A stretch of 64,000 nt of DNA from assembly GCA_014904985.1 (NCBI GenBank), contig MU128910.1:617049-681048 (forward strand), written 5' to 3'. The DNA is from Hydnum rufescens UP504. Its lineage: Eukaryota; Basidiomycota; Agaricomycetes; Cantharellales; Hydnaceae. Below, piece by piece: positions 11,822-21,301 of the stretch (its first letter is position 1; each line of letters begins with the position of its first letter). The notes below the pieces were generated by a model. The model was given only the letters and a program-made list of their open reading frames with translations, was not told the origin of the DNA and did no database searches. A program made the translations under genes and the position numbers.

Positions 11822-12228
11822 ACAATAGCCCCTATTTAACATGTGACTAGTCCATGAGTTGGATCCAATGGCTTAGGTGATCTTGTTTACATAATTCAGA
11901 CTCATAAATCATCATTGCCTTTGGACAATGTGCAAATGGATTGAGTATCAAATGAACAGGGCAAGTTGAATTTCCCTAGCCACAATTGGCTGAGCTTGAA
12001 GTAAATACAATTTCAGGTGGTCTATTGAAGACTTGGGGATGGACAAATAATTGTCTCATGTACAAGGTGGAGGAAAAACAAATAAGGCATGGTCTTGGAG
12101 AATTGAAATCCATATTGTATGACAATCAAAGGAATGGAATTGAATATTATGGATTCATTTGAGGAGGTAGTTGGGTCTTGGTGTGGAATGTACATGGTAG
12201 GGGTTTATCCCTCCAACAATGTAACCAG
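11822..12228 (-). repeat. Decayed partial copy of repeat R1
   Basis: It matches 1385-1798 from AATAGCCCCTATTTAACATG to TTATCCCTCCAACAA. Every CpG of the 1385-1798 copy is changed, for example CCGCGAGTTGG became CCATGAGTTGG. This fits methylation-driven decay. LTR family A abuts it on the right. Confidence 0.6.
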
Positions 12229-12563
12229 TGTCAAGTACAAAGGAGTAACCCCTAAGATGATTGATGAGGGAGTTCACAGCACAAGGATTACATAAGGTCA
12301 TCAAGGACAAGTATATGGGAGAAGCAGAGCAAGGAGGATTGATTTCTCAATGAGACTTAATACAAGGGTATGAGAAGGATGAGAAGGTCAACCAAATGCC
12401 AAATATTCTTGATCTTCTAAAGAGGCAAGAATACAAGAGGCAGCTACTTATATACTAAGGATTGAGGAGGAGTTACTGAGGTGATTACTAAGAAGGGTCA
12501 AGGTGAATACATGGTGTGAGGGTGAGTGGTCATGTGATGAGGTTATGAGTACAACTCATAACA
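12229..12563 (-). repeat. Solo LTR, family A (decayed)
   Basis: The minus-strand reading starts TGTTATGAGTTGTACTCAT. It shares internal blocks (CTTCTAAAGAGGCAAGAATAC, GCAGCTACTTATATAC, CATGTGATGAGGTTATGAGT) with the other family A copies. The 3' end is incomplete compared with the 12815 copy. Confidence 0.6.
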
Positions 12564-12814
12564 CAGTGAAATAACAGAAAATTGAGCTTCATGCATAGCT
12601 ATAGCACTCCACAGTGCAATAGGCACATTACTGAACCCTGTTGGTAAAATCTCTCCCTCAAGTTTTGGTCATTTTGGGGATGTTGATTAGATTTGAAAAC
12701 ATTTTCAGATTTTATGTTTAAGTTCTGCTGGAATTGGTGTTTCTGTAATTCCTGGCCTACCATTTTCAGAGTAAGGATGGCTGGGGTGTGTGAGGAGACA
12801 CATTAGGCACTTGA

Positions 12815-13225
12815 TGTTAGGGGTCATTTGTAGTACAAGGAAGTGATTAGGTAATCAATGTCATGTACAAAGGAGTAGCCCCTAAGATGATTGATGAGAG
12901 AGCTTGCAGTGCAAGGATTATGTAATGTCATGGAAGATGAGTATGTAAGAGGAGTGAAGCAGAGAAGGCTGATTCCCAGGGAGGCTCAATACAAGAGAGG
13001 AATGGACAAGATGAGAAGAGAGGCAATCAATGACATCTATTCTCAATATTCTAAGGGATTGAGAATACAGGAGTAGCTACTTGTATACTAGAGCTAGGAG
13101 TATTGCTAATGGGATTTATTAAGGAGGCTGACTGGTAAGCAGCAAGAGGGGATTGACAATGGTAAGTAATCTGGGTGGCAAGGAAGAGTGGTCACATGAT
13201 GAGGTTATAAGTACAACTCATAACA
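12815..13225 (-). mobile_element. Solo LTR, family A, with 5-bp target duplication
   Basis: This 411-bp element reads TGTTATGAGTTG...CCCCTAACA on the minus strand. It is bracketed by perfect CTTGA direct repeats at 12810-12814 and 13226-13230. TG...CA ends with a 5-bp duplication are the hallmark of LTR retrotransposon insertion, and the absence of internal sequence marks a solo LTR left by recombination. Confidence 0.8.
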
Positions 13226-13288
13226 CTTGAGCAAGGTCATGGAAATATCAGATGAGAGGTTGACTCTTGTTATGAGTTGTACTTATTG

Positions 13289-14818
13289 TAACGAAGTGCC
13301 TCCTGGATTCAGGAGGGCACTCGTTGTCATACTTGGACAAAGCAGAGTCGACAGGTTGGGAGCCAGATGGGAGGGAATAAAGGGGAGGTGAGAAGAGGTA
13401 ATCACACCACCCTTAGCACTGGCTTTGGGTGGAGGAGCTGCACACAGGGCTAAGCACTGGATTTGCCCTGAGCACAGGAGAAAAGGTTGTGGATGGAATG
13501 GGAGGATGATGAAAGATAGTGAAGTAGTGACTGGCCAAGTGGCACAGTCACTACCTAAGGAGAGAGCAGGGGTCAGTGAGAGGGGAGGGCTGTCCTACTC
13601 ACTGTCCTAGGAGTTGTGTGGGAGCCCAACTACCAGGAAGCCCAGACAGTGTAGAAGTACAAGCATATCTGGGTCAAAGAAATGCTTTTTAGGCTATTTC
13701 AGCTCTAAGTCTTACCAGGCAGCCACACTAGTAAAGCCAGGCGACCTAGACATGTAATTAGGTAACCTGGTAAGGCTAGCCTTGGGACTTAAGAATCCTT
13801 TTGATCCATAAATGGTAGTCAATATTGAGGGAAACATTAAGGGCCATAGCAACCCTAAATTAGACCTCATAAAGGCGCCATAGCAACACCATTAGGAGAT
13901 GCTGTGCTCTTCTAGAACATGGACTCCCCCTTCTAGAACCATTGCTATGCTACACCCTTCTAGAATGTGTGAGTCATAAGATATTTTAGGGTAGAACAAT
14001 AAGTCCATTTAGGAACAATAAGGCATATGAGTCATAGATGAGTCATAGGTTATTTTAGGATAGAGCAAAAGGTTCATTTCCCATCCTTCTATAACTAGAC
14101 AGGGGAATGCTTCATAATAGGGGCTCTCTGACAGGCATAAAAGGAGGGGAATCTTAGTAGAAAGACAAGAAATTCAGAGGTAGCCCCCAGCAATCTCTCT
14201 ATTCTTCACACACCAGAAGAAATCTGGAGGTAGCTCCCTAGCAATCCCTCTTTTCTTCACACATACAGATCACCTTAGCCACACTAGACTAAGTTCTACA
14301 GTAGAAAAGGAGAAACCTGACTTCACAAGTATTGGAAGACCAAGCCCTCAATAGCTTAAGCCTAGCATAATAAGTCTAGCACAGCTTATCAAAGGAAGAT
14401 CTTCAGTACACTTGGAGAGGATTTAAGGCCCTTAGTAACCTGTAACAAGTCTTACCTAAGTTCTTGATCGACTTCACACCCTTCTCATGCTTTAGCCCTT
14501 ATTCACCAACCTTTCAACCTTTCATCTCTTTCATCCAAACCCTCCACACACTCTCTCTACCCCTATATCCAGCCCTTGATTCTTACACCTATCTCAGTAA
14601 TAAGAACCAGTTCCTTGTTGTTTACTAAAGACTAAGTCTAGACTCTGTCATTTGACTTGCTCTTGTTTTCTTCTGAACATCGGCAGAAAACCCCTACAGA
14701 CAGAAGACTGGGGCTAGCTATTAATGGCTGCTAGGGGCCAACAGGACAGCCAGATAGAAGAAGCAGAGACTGAGACAAGGGTTCACGGTTTCTCACTGAG
14801 TGACAAAGATCCGGTGTG
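13289..14818 (+). repeat. LTR-like family B, longer copy with internal stub
   Basis: It starts TGTAACGAAGTGCC at 13289 and may end in CCCTACA at about 14698. About 120 bases of apparent internal sequence follow, shared with the 10757 copy (CAGCCAGATAGAAGAAGCAG, GTTTCTCACTGAGTGAC). No gag or pol reading frame is recognisable. I infer a truncated LTR element; the LTR 3' end is uncertain. Confidence 0.45.
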
Positions 14819-15360
14819 GAAGATAAAAACATCCAGTATCAGAAAATGCGAATATCCATTGATCCCAGCCATTGGAATGATCATGTGACCTATTACGAAA
14901 TCAATTACGGCTATGTGCAGAAATTGAATTCATTCTATAACTCCGTCAGTTTTGATCGGAGAGGTACACCCATATAACTCTCGGAAAGCCACGATTCATA
15001 CCTTTCGAATGGTACCAAACACAAGTCGAACAGACCAGAAATGCACTCTCCAGACCAATATTACTGTCAAAATTCGGGAGTTTCAGTAAAAAAACGAATT
15101 TCTCCGTCAGTTCGCATTCAATCCTCTCGGAACAACCGCGCCTGGAAAGATATAAAAAATCCACATCCAACGGTACTGAGCACGCAAAGAACAGATCAAA
15201 ACTGAACTCTACAGAACGATATTACTATCAGAATCAACACCCATAAGTAAAAAACGAATTTCTCTGTCAGTTTACACCGGATCTGCTCGAAACCACCGCG
15301 CCCAGAAAGCTGTTAAAAATCCGCATCGAATGATACCAAGAACGTTTATTACGGATGCAA
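14819..15360. repeat. Tandem diverged units with TTTCTCCGTCAG core
   Basis: At least three units of about 130-170 bp each carry CTCCGTCAGTTTTGATC-like sequence, an AACCACCGCGCCCAGAAAG-like block and AAAATCCGCATCGAATG. The same blocks occur inside R1 at 1090-1380 and 19520-19790. CpG is retained, unlike the neighbouring old repeats, which suggests a younger arrival. Confidence 0.55.
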
Positions 15361-15559
15361 ACTGTTGTTTCTGCATCGAATCCCATCCCATGCACTTGTC
15401 CCCATTATCAACCAGCAACAAAAACATCTTAACCACTGGACTACAAACAAATTAATCTCCAAGAACTCGGAAATATCCTTTGATTTCATCTCCCATTGCC
15501 ACAAATAACTTCTAGAACCTCACAGATAAGAAAGATAACACCCCCATGACTACCCTTTT

Positions 15560-15760
15560 GTTCTGTTTATGAATGACTCACCTTCCTTGCAACCGCTTTA
15601 TGAAAGATAACACCTTCTTAGCAACCCTTTTGTTCTGTTTATGAATGACTCACCTATCTTGCAACCACTTTATGAATGACTCACCTATCATGCAACCACC
15701 TTATGAATGACTCACCCTCCTTGACAACCCTATTGTTTTCACATATGACTCACCTAGGAG
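15560..15760. repeat. Tandem minisatellite
   Basis: TGAATGACTCACC followed by CTTGCAACCACTTTA recurs about every 32-35 bases near 15630, 15672 and 15705, with a longer AAGATAACACC-containing variant upstream near 15540 and 15604. No gene is seen. Confidence 0.65.
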
Positions 15761-16427
15761 TGAGTCATATTCTTTAAACACAGCCACCTTCAGAAAGGTA
15801 TAAAAGCTGGTAGATTTTCCTGTATCCCCCCATCATCTTCTCACTACTGGAATATACTACTGTCTACAAATCTGCTTGCATCTGAAGAGAGTACTGATCT
15901 AAAAGCCATCTGGAGCTAAGTCATATACAAGGTTGTTAAGACTAAGTCACTGGAAGCCCTCTACATGAAATACTGAGCCAAGGATAGTTGCAGGACCTAA
16001 GGTTAGAGTTGCTGGACATCCAAGGAAAGCTTAAACTAGTCTAGAGCCCTCTTTAGAATCCCCATTTTGACCAGGAGGACACAAATAGGTACACACAAAT
16101 AGCAGTAAACAGTTCAATACAACACGTATAAGCCTTCCATAAGCATCCCATGATATATCATTGACTATAGCTAGTCCATACCATCGCCTTACCATCACTG
16201 AATACCATACACAACTTGTTAGAGAGTGATCAACCATCAGAGCGAACCAGCCCATTGAATAAAAACAGAAATACAGTCTCCCATCTACACACTGGCTGAA
16301 CCAGAGTTTGATTTGACAGTCATTGGAGCTCCCAATCCTTCTTCTATACTGGGCAAAAGTTACTTATTCCATCTCAGCATCTGCCATATATACATGACTT
16401 TTGAGTCCGAACTCCCTTATGTAATAC

Positions 16428-16797
16428 ACTATATTACACTTATAACCTCATCATGTGACCACTCATCCTTGTGCCATGTACTCACCTCCACCCTTCTTAA
16501 TAATTACCTTAGTAATCTCCTCAAGCCATAGTATATAATTAGATACCTCTTGTATTCTTGCCTCTTTAGAAGATTGAGGATATATGTCATTTGGTTGACT
16601 TTCTCATTCCCTCATATTGAGTCTCATTGAGAAATCAGTCCTCCCTGCTCCACTCCTCTTGCATACTCATCTTTCACAACCTTATGTAATCCTCATGCCA
16701 CAAACTCCCTCATCAATCATATTTAGGGGTTACTCCTTCATACTTGACACTGGTTACACGATCATTTCCTTGTACTATAAACAACCCCTAGCAACTC
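16428..16797 (+). repeat. Solo LTR, family A, plus orientation
   Basis: It runs from CTTATAACCTCATCATGTGACC to TATAAACAACCCCTAGCA and matches the reverse complement of 12815-13225. The first about 14 bases of the LTR are altered. No flanking coding sequence of a retroelement is seen. Confidence 0.6.
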
Positions 16798-16834
16798 TAT
16801 GCTATCATTATTGTACATATAAGTACACAAAAAA

Positions 16835-16929
16835 GGATTCAAGTTGACTCAGAGTCAAGTCAAGTCTCTCAGAAGTCCTGTGGGGTCCCCTGAAGTCAAG
16901 TCTAAGCCATGCCAAGCTGAGTCACAGCA
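16835..16929. repeat. Possible hAT terminal/subterminal repeat region
   Basis: Repeated AAGTCAAGTC and GAAGTCAAGTC motifs lie directly before the decayed hAT transposase. Inverted, similar motifs lie after the transposase C-terminal fragment at 30350-30460. This may be the 5' end of one hAT element whose other end is at 30460; that link is inferred. Confidence 0.4.
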
Positions 16930-17951
16930 ACACTAGTGCCAGCTACTTTGCCCACTTAATTAACATCACTGTTCAGCATGTCCTCTCAGTCTTAAAGATT
17001 CCACCTCATGGCAATGTTATGGCTTGAGTCCATACACTTGTCAATGCCATCCAGTCATCTGGTGATCAATATGTTGCATTTATGGATATCATACACAAAG
17101 GGAATGCTGTGGGAGATTTAACCCCAAGTCCCTGAAGTAGAATTACTTCAGGAAGTAGAGACACAATGGGATTCTGCTCATGAGATGTTGCAGACCATTC
17201 TGCCCACATGAAAAGTAAGTCCTTACAAACAAGATCCACTTTTGTCTGTGCTGATTTCTTCAAATGCTATCCAGGTGATGTCCCTGAAGCACAAATACTA
17301 CAAACTCCAAAGCAAGAACTTGACCAAGACTCAATAGGGGTGTTCACACTGGCAGAAGTTAAACTAAAAGTGAGACACAAGTGCCAGAGAAGTGGAGGGA
17401 CTTTTGGCCTCAACTTCTGCTTCACTTTTACATGACTTTTGCTTTTTCCAAAGGGTGTTCACACAGAATAACAAAACTGGGATCAAAAGTGAGGTTGAAA
17501 ATGTGACTTTTAGAATTTGCATGACCTCTAGAGCCATTTCACAGAATTGAGCAAAAGTGGCACTTTTGCTTCACTTTTGCCAAGCCTTTCCCACTTTTGC
17601 TTCACTTTCATTTTTCACTTTTACTCCACTTTTGCCAGCATGAACACCCCTAATGGGCTGTTGTGCAGAAAGTGTACAACATCTTGGATGTAAGTTTAGG
17701 CCACCCATACCTCTCCAAGCTGTGAATTGACCACCATCTCAATAGTACCCACACTCAGTCCAACACTTAATGGCAGGTGAGGTGGCCCCAATCCTCAGCA
17801 GAACTCTACCCACTTTCCAGTCCCTTCAAGATTGGTGGCAGGAACACATGATTTCAAATCCAGACATGTTGCCCTATGTATTCAAAGGAATGGCATGGCT
17901 AAACAAATACCATGAGAAGACATGGAAGACTGACACTTATGTGATCACAAC
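16930..17951 (+). pseudogene. Decayed hAT-family transposase, central part
   Basis: Conceptual pieces match the hAT RNase H-like core in order: PHLINITVQHVLSVL, then AIQSSGDQYVAFMDIIHKGN, then LLQEVETQWDSAHEML, then, after a MITE insertion, VVQKVYNILDVS and APILSRTLPTFQSLQDWW with KYHEKTWKTDTYVIT. Stops and a frame change occur, and the N-terminal zinc finger and C-terminal dimerisation region are absent. The block is free of CpG, consistent with an old methylated copy. The ORF fragment 17770-17951 carries the most readable part. Confidence 0.8.
17337..17650. mobile_element. 314-bp MITE with TA target duplication, inside hAT pseudogene
   Basis: Terminal inverted repeats read GGGGTGTTCACACTGGCAGA at the left and, on the other strand, GGGGTGTTCATGCTGGCAAA at the right. 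They are followed by inverted runs of (C)AAAAGTG. TA flanks both ends (17335-17336 and 17651-17652). This fits a Tc1/mariner-type non-autonomous element. It splits the hAT transposase sequence between its Asp/Trp-rich and VVQKVYNIL segments. Confidence 0.8.
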
Positions 17952-18293
17952 AGCCCACTCAATTCTGCTCACCTTACCTCAACTTCTTTTATTTTTAACT
18001 TTTGTTGGCATGTGAAATAAAAAGTTGAGCCACTTTGGTGAGATGAACTTTTCATGTCTCACCTCAATGACTAATCTTCCAGCATCCAGCCCCCTGAAAC
18101 TCTGAATAGATTTGCATTATGGATCCAGGTCCCATGATACTAGGGGCTGACAGATCAGTTGGAAGTGGAATACCCAATACTCATTTCTAGACCTCAACTT
18201 TTCTAGTTTTAGGCCTGGTAAATCTTATAGCCATGCCAAGACTTGCAACAAATGTGATTTGTTGAGGTGAGGTGAGCAGAATTGAGCAGGGCT
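17952..18293. mobile_element. 342-bp second MITE-like element
   Basis: AGCCCACTCAATTCTGCTCA followed by CCTTACCTCAA at the left is mirrored by TTGAGGTGAGGTGAGCAGA and ATTGAGCAGGGCT at the right. There is no coding capacity. It sits exactly where the hAT transposase match stops, so it likely inserted there or forms a break point. I could not define a target duplication. Confidence 0.65.
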
Positions 18294-18732
18294 AATGGGT
18301 GAGTACCTGTCAGGACCAAATTGACATTTGCTTCTGCCTGAGGACTTACCCATCAGAGTATCATTCTTCATTGACTCTATCATATGGTGCCTACTTCTTC
18401 AAATGCTCTTGTCTCCTCTCTCCCTCCATTCAGTAAGGGGGTTATTGTCATCCTTGCCATTATTGGCATTTTTCTTATTATTATTGCCCTTGTTCTATCA
18501 GGCCTCGACCAGTGGGCTATGGGCTGGGTAGTCAACCAGTGGCAACATTGGCACCCTTGTCAGCACCTGTTGTTCCCTTGCTCCCCACATGAGTCCATGG
18601 AGTTGCCAATCCAGACTCCCCCTCCTCCTCTGCCCCAGTCCCTGAATCCACACCACCTATCCCAATCCCTACTCCATCAGCATCATCATGGTCCTTTGAC
18701 ACTTTGGACACCTTTGGAGTACCCAGGCATTG
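18294..18732. other. No recognisable gene
   Basis: A hydrophobic frame (18384-18758, with a run rich in Ile/Leu) and a Pro/Ser-rich continuation are present. Neither has a recognisable domain, and the frames are broken. It is probably TE debris. Confidence 0.4.
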
Positions 18733-20165
18733 TTGGAGGGATAAACCCCACCACATAGAATTCACATTACCACCCAACTACCTCCTCAAATGAATCCAAT
18801 ATATTCAATTCCAACTCCTCCATTTCTTGTCATTCCTTTTATTCTTAAATAGCACAGATTCCCTTCTTTCAAAACTGTGGCCTACTTGCTTCTCCTCCAC
18901 CTTGTATATGAGACAATTATTTGTCCACCTCCAGGTCTTCAACAGACCACCTGATTTTGTATTTACCTTGAGTCCAGCCAATTTGTTAAGGGTCATTCCT
19001 AGTACAGGAGAGTGATTATGTAATCAGGCCAAGTAGGAACAGGAAGCCCTTAATATATCTGACAAGTGGATTCGCGAAGTGAAGGATTACATAATGTCAT
19101 GGAGGACAAGAACGCAGAGATCAGGGCAAAAGAACTGAATTCCCAAGAGACTTGAGACAAGAGAGAATGGATGAAGAGAGAGTCAGGTATGGACATATAT
19201 TCTTGATCTTTCTAAGGAGCTAGAGTACTAGAGATAGCTACTTATATAGAGATCAAGGACAATAAGGGAGGAAATACAATAAGATGAGGGGATGAGGTCA
19301 CGTGATGGGGTTATGTAAGAGGTTGCGAGTACGACTCGTAACACAATTGTGGCTTTGGCAATTCAACTTGCCCACTTCATTGATGCTCAATCCAGTCTTC
19401 TATGCCATTGCCTCAAGGGCGATATACAAGTCCCAATTATATAATCAAGATTGCCTAATCCTTTGGATCCAACTTGCAGATTAGTCACATGTTAAATAGG
19501 GGCTATTCCCATACTCTCAAGGAGTATTTCGCGAATATCTCCCTCATTTTTGGTCGGATCAACTCGGAAAAATAGCGCTCAGAAAGCTACGATCAATACC
19601 TATTTAACGGTACCACACATGCGTTTATCGGATGCGAACTGCATCCTCCAGGTCGATTTTACCTCATGCTCCACACTATCCTTCAGTATTTCGTGAATAT
19701 CTCCACCAGTTTTGATCCTATTCATTATTAACGACCACCCCTGGAAAGATGCTGAAAATCCGCATCGAATGGTACCAAGGTAAAAACGAGCGGATTAGAA
19801 CTCGGCTTTCTGTAATTTAGTCTCCCCATGTCTCATTTCACTTTTACCTCCGCTTTTCTGATTAATAAAGGCAATTATGGTTCAGGAACCCTATGTCAGA
19901 TGGAGGGTACGTCTAGGGCAACCAGCCCCACCTTTCCCCAAGGGATTCTGTTCAGTAGGAGAGGAGGAATACCTTGGTTAAGCCATATTCCCCTATTCTG
20001 ACTTGTTAATTGAATATCTCCTTCAGTTTTGAAGCTTTTGACTTTATTCCTTTTCATCATTTTTGCCTTAACCCCACCTTTCCGCTGGTTACCATAGAAT
20101 TTTTCTGTGATGTATATTAAGTGCAGGAGATGCGAATTTCCATTATCTTTTCCCTCACCCCCAGT
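18733..20165 (+). repeat. Dispersed repeat R1, second copy, split by solo LTR
   Basis: It starts TGTTGGAGGGATAAACCCC and ends near CCTCACCCCCAGTTGAG. It is the inverted counterpart of 1798-720. The solo LTR at 18984-19343 interrupts it. The 19345-20165 part is close to the left copy and retains CpG, while 18733-18980 is more decayed. Confidence 0.65.
18984..19343 (-). mobile_element. Solo LTR, family A, with CAATT target duplication
   Basis: The 360-bp element reads TGTTACGAGTCGTACTCG... to ...CCCTTAACA on the minus strand. Perfect CAATT direct repeats flank it (18979-18983 and 19344-19348). It interrupts repeat R1, so it is the younger insertion. CpGs are retained, unlike the 12815 copy. 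Confidence 0.85.
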
Positions 20166-20181
20166 TGAGAGGGGCCAGTTT

Positions 20182-20457
20182 GGGTGAGGAAAGGATAAAG
20201 AGCGGGAATGAGTTAAGTGGAAGGATATGGATCCAGAGGGAGTGTAAAGGCCACTAGCAGCAAAGATATCCAGATGCCCTATCTGAGAGGTTCAAGAAAA
20301 AATCCAGGAATCTCTCAAGACGAGGCAGTTTGGGTTTGTGCAATGCTGGTCGGGACAACTTGGATCGAGATTGTTAAGTTCTGCAAACGAGAGTAGACTG
20401 CGCTTGGAGCACCACTTCCCACCTCTCTATCTGAGATGTTCAAGAGTAACCAGGAAC
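20182..20457. repeat. Left arm of about 280-bp inverted repeat around the 21302-23650 gene
   Basis: GGGTGAGGAAAGGATAAAGAG at 20182 through CAAGAGTAACCAGGAA at about 20457 is the reverse complement of 24200-24482 with few differences. It is one of two arms enclosing a 4.3-kb segment and may be the terminal repeat of a large element. Confidence 0.75.
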
Positions 20458-21301
20458 CTCTCGTAACCGAGTGGTATGGATAATGCAACATATGGGTAGC
20501 CAAAAAAGCCGGAACCTTGCCGTGTCACTCAACATCAATTTAGCACATCTATAATAGGCAATATTATTTATCGATGCTACATAGATACTACAGGCAACAA
20601 ATTGAACAAACACAGCAGGGTGAAATAATAGAGAGGGAGGGACATGACGAGAAGGAGAGAAGAGCAACATGAAATGAGGAGTGATCGGGATGAAGGAGGA
20701 GTGTAACAGAAATGAAGAGAGGTGAAGGGCACAGAAACCGGGTGGACACTATCGTGGCCACTGAACATGGTGTACCGGCCTTTAAAAGAGGGTGGGGTGT
20801 GGAGAGGATGAGTCCATTCAATGAACCGAACTTGGGAGTCGAGGAATCCAAAGGCTTCCATTACAGCATGGACAGGAGGGTCGGGATACGATATGGCTTG
20901 ATCGCCTGCGGCTGCAGCAGTTTTTGCCATTGTCCAAGCTCATGAACCAGAACATCATACGGTCCATGAGTGATATAAAGCGGCACCAGAATGCCCAAAA
21001 GATTCTGGTTGCACTGATCCGTGTGAGCACTCACGGATATCTTCAAGTGGCACCGTTGTTTGGAGGATAAATCCCCACTACGTGAAAACCCTATTCCGAG
21101 GACGATTTTCCAAAATAAATGAACATTTATCCATGTCAATCCGGATGTCAATTCCCACGTCTCATTCTTTGAGAACAAGCCTGAATCCATACATCTAAAA
21201 CCCACGAATCTGTGCCATCCTTCAATTGTAAACACGAGCCATTATTTGTTCGTCCGCAGCACTTCAACAGCCACCCCAAATTCCACTATTTATGCCGCTA
21301 C

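Noticed and set aside
18384..18758. Membrane protein gene from a hydrophobic open frame
   Set aside because: Only one hydrophobic run followed by low-complexity Pro/His sequence, in decayed TE DNA without CpG over most of its length.
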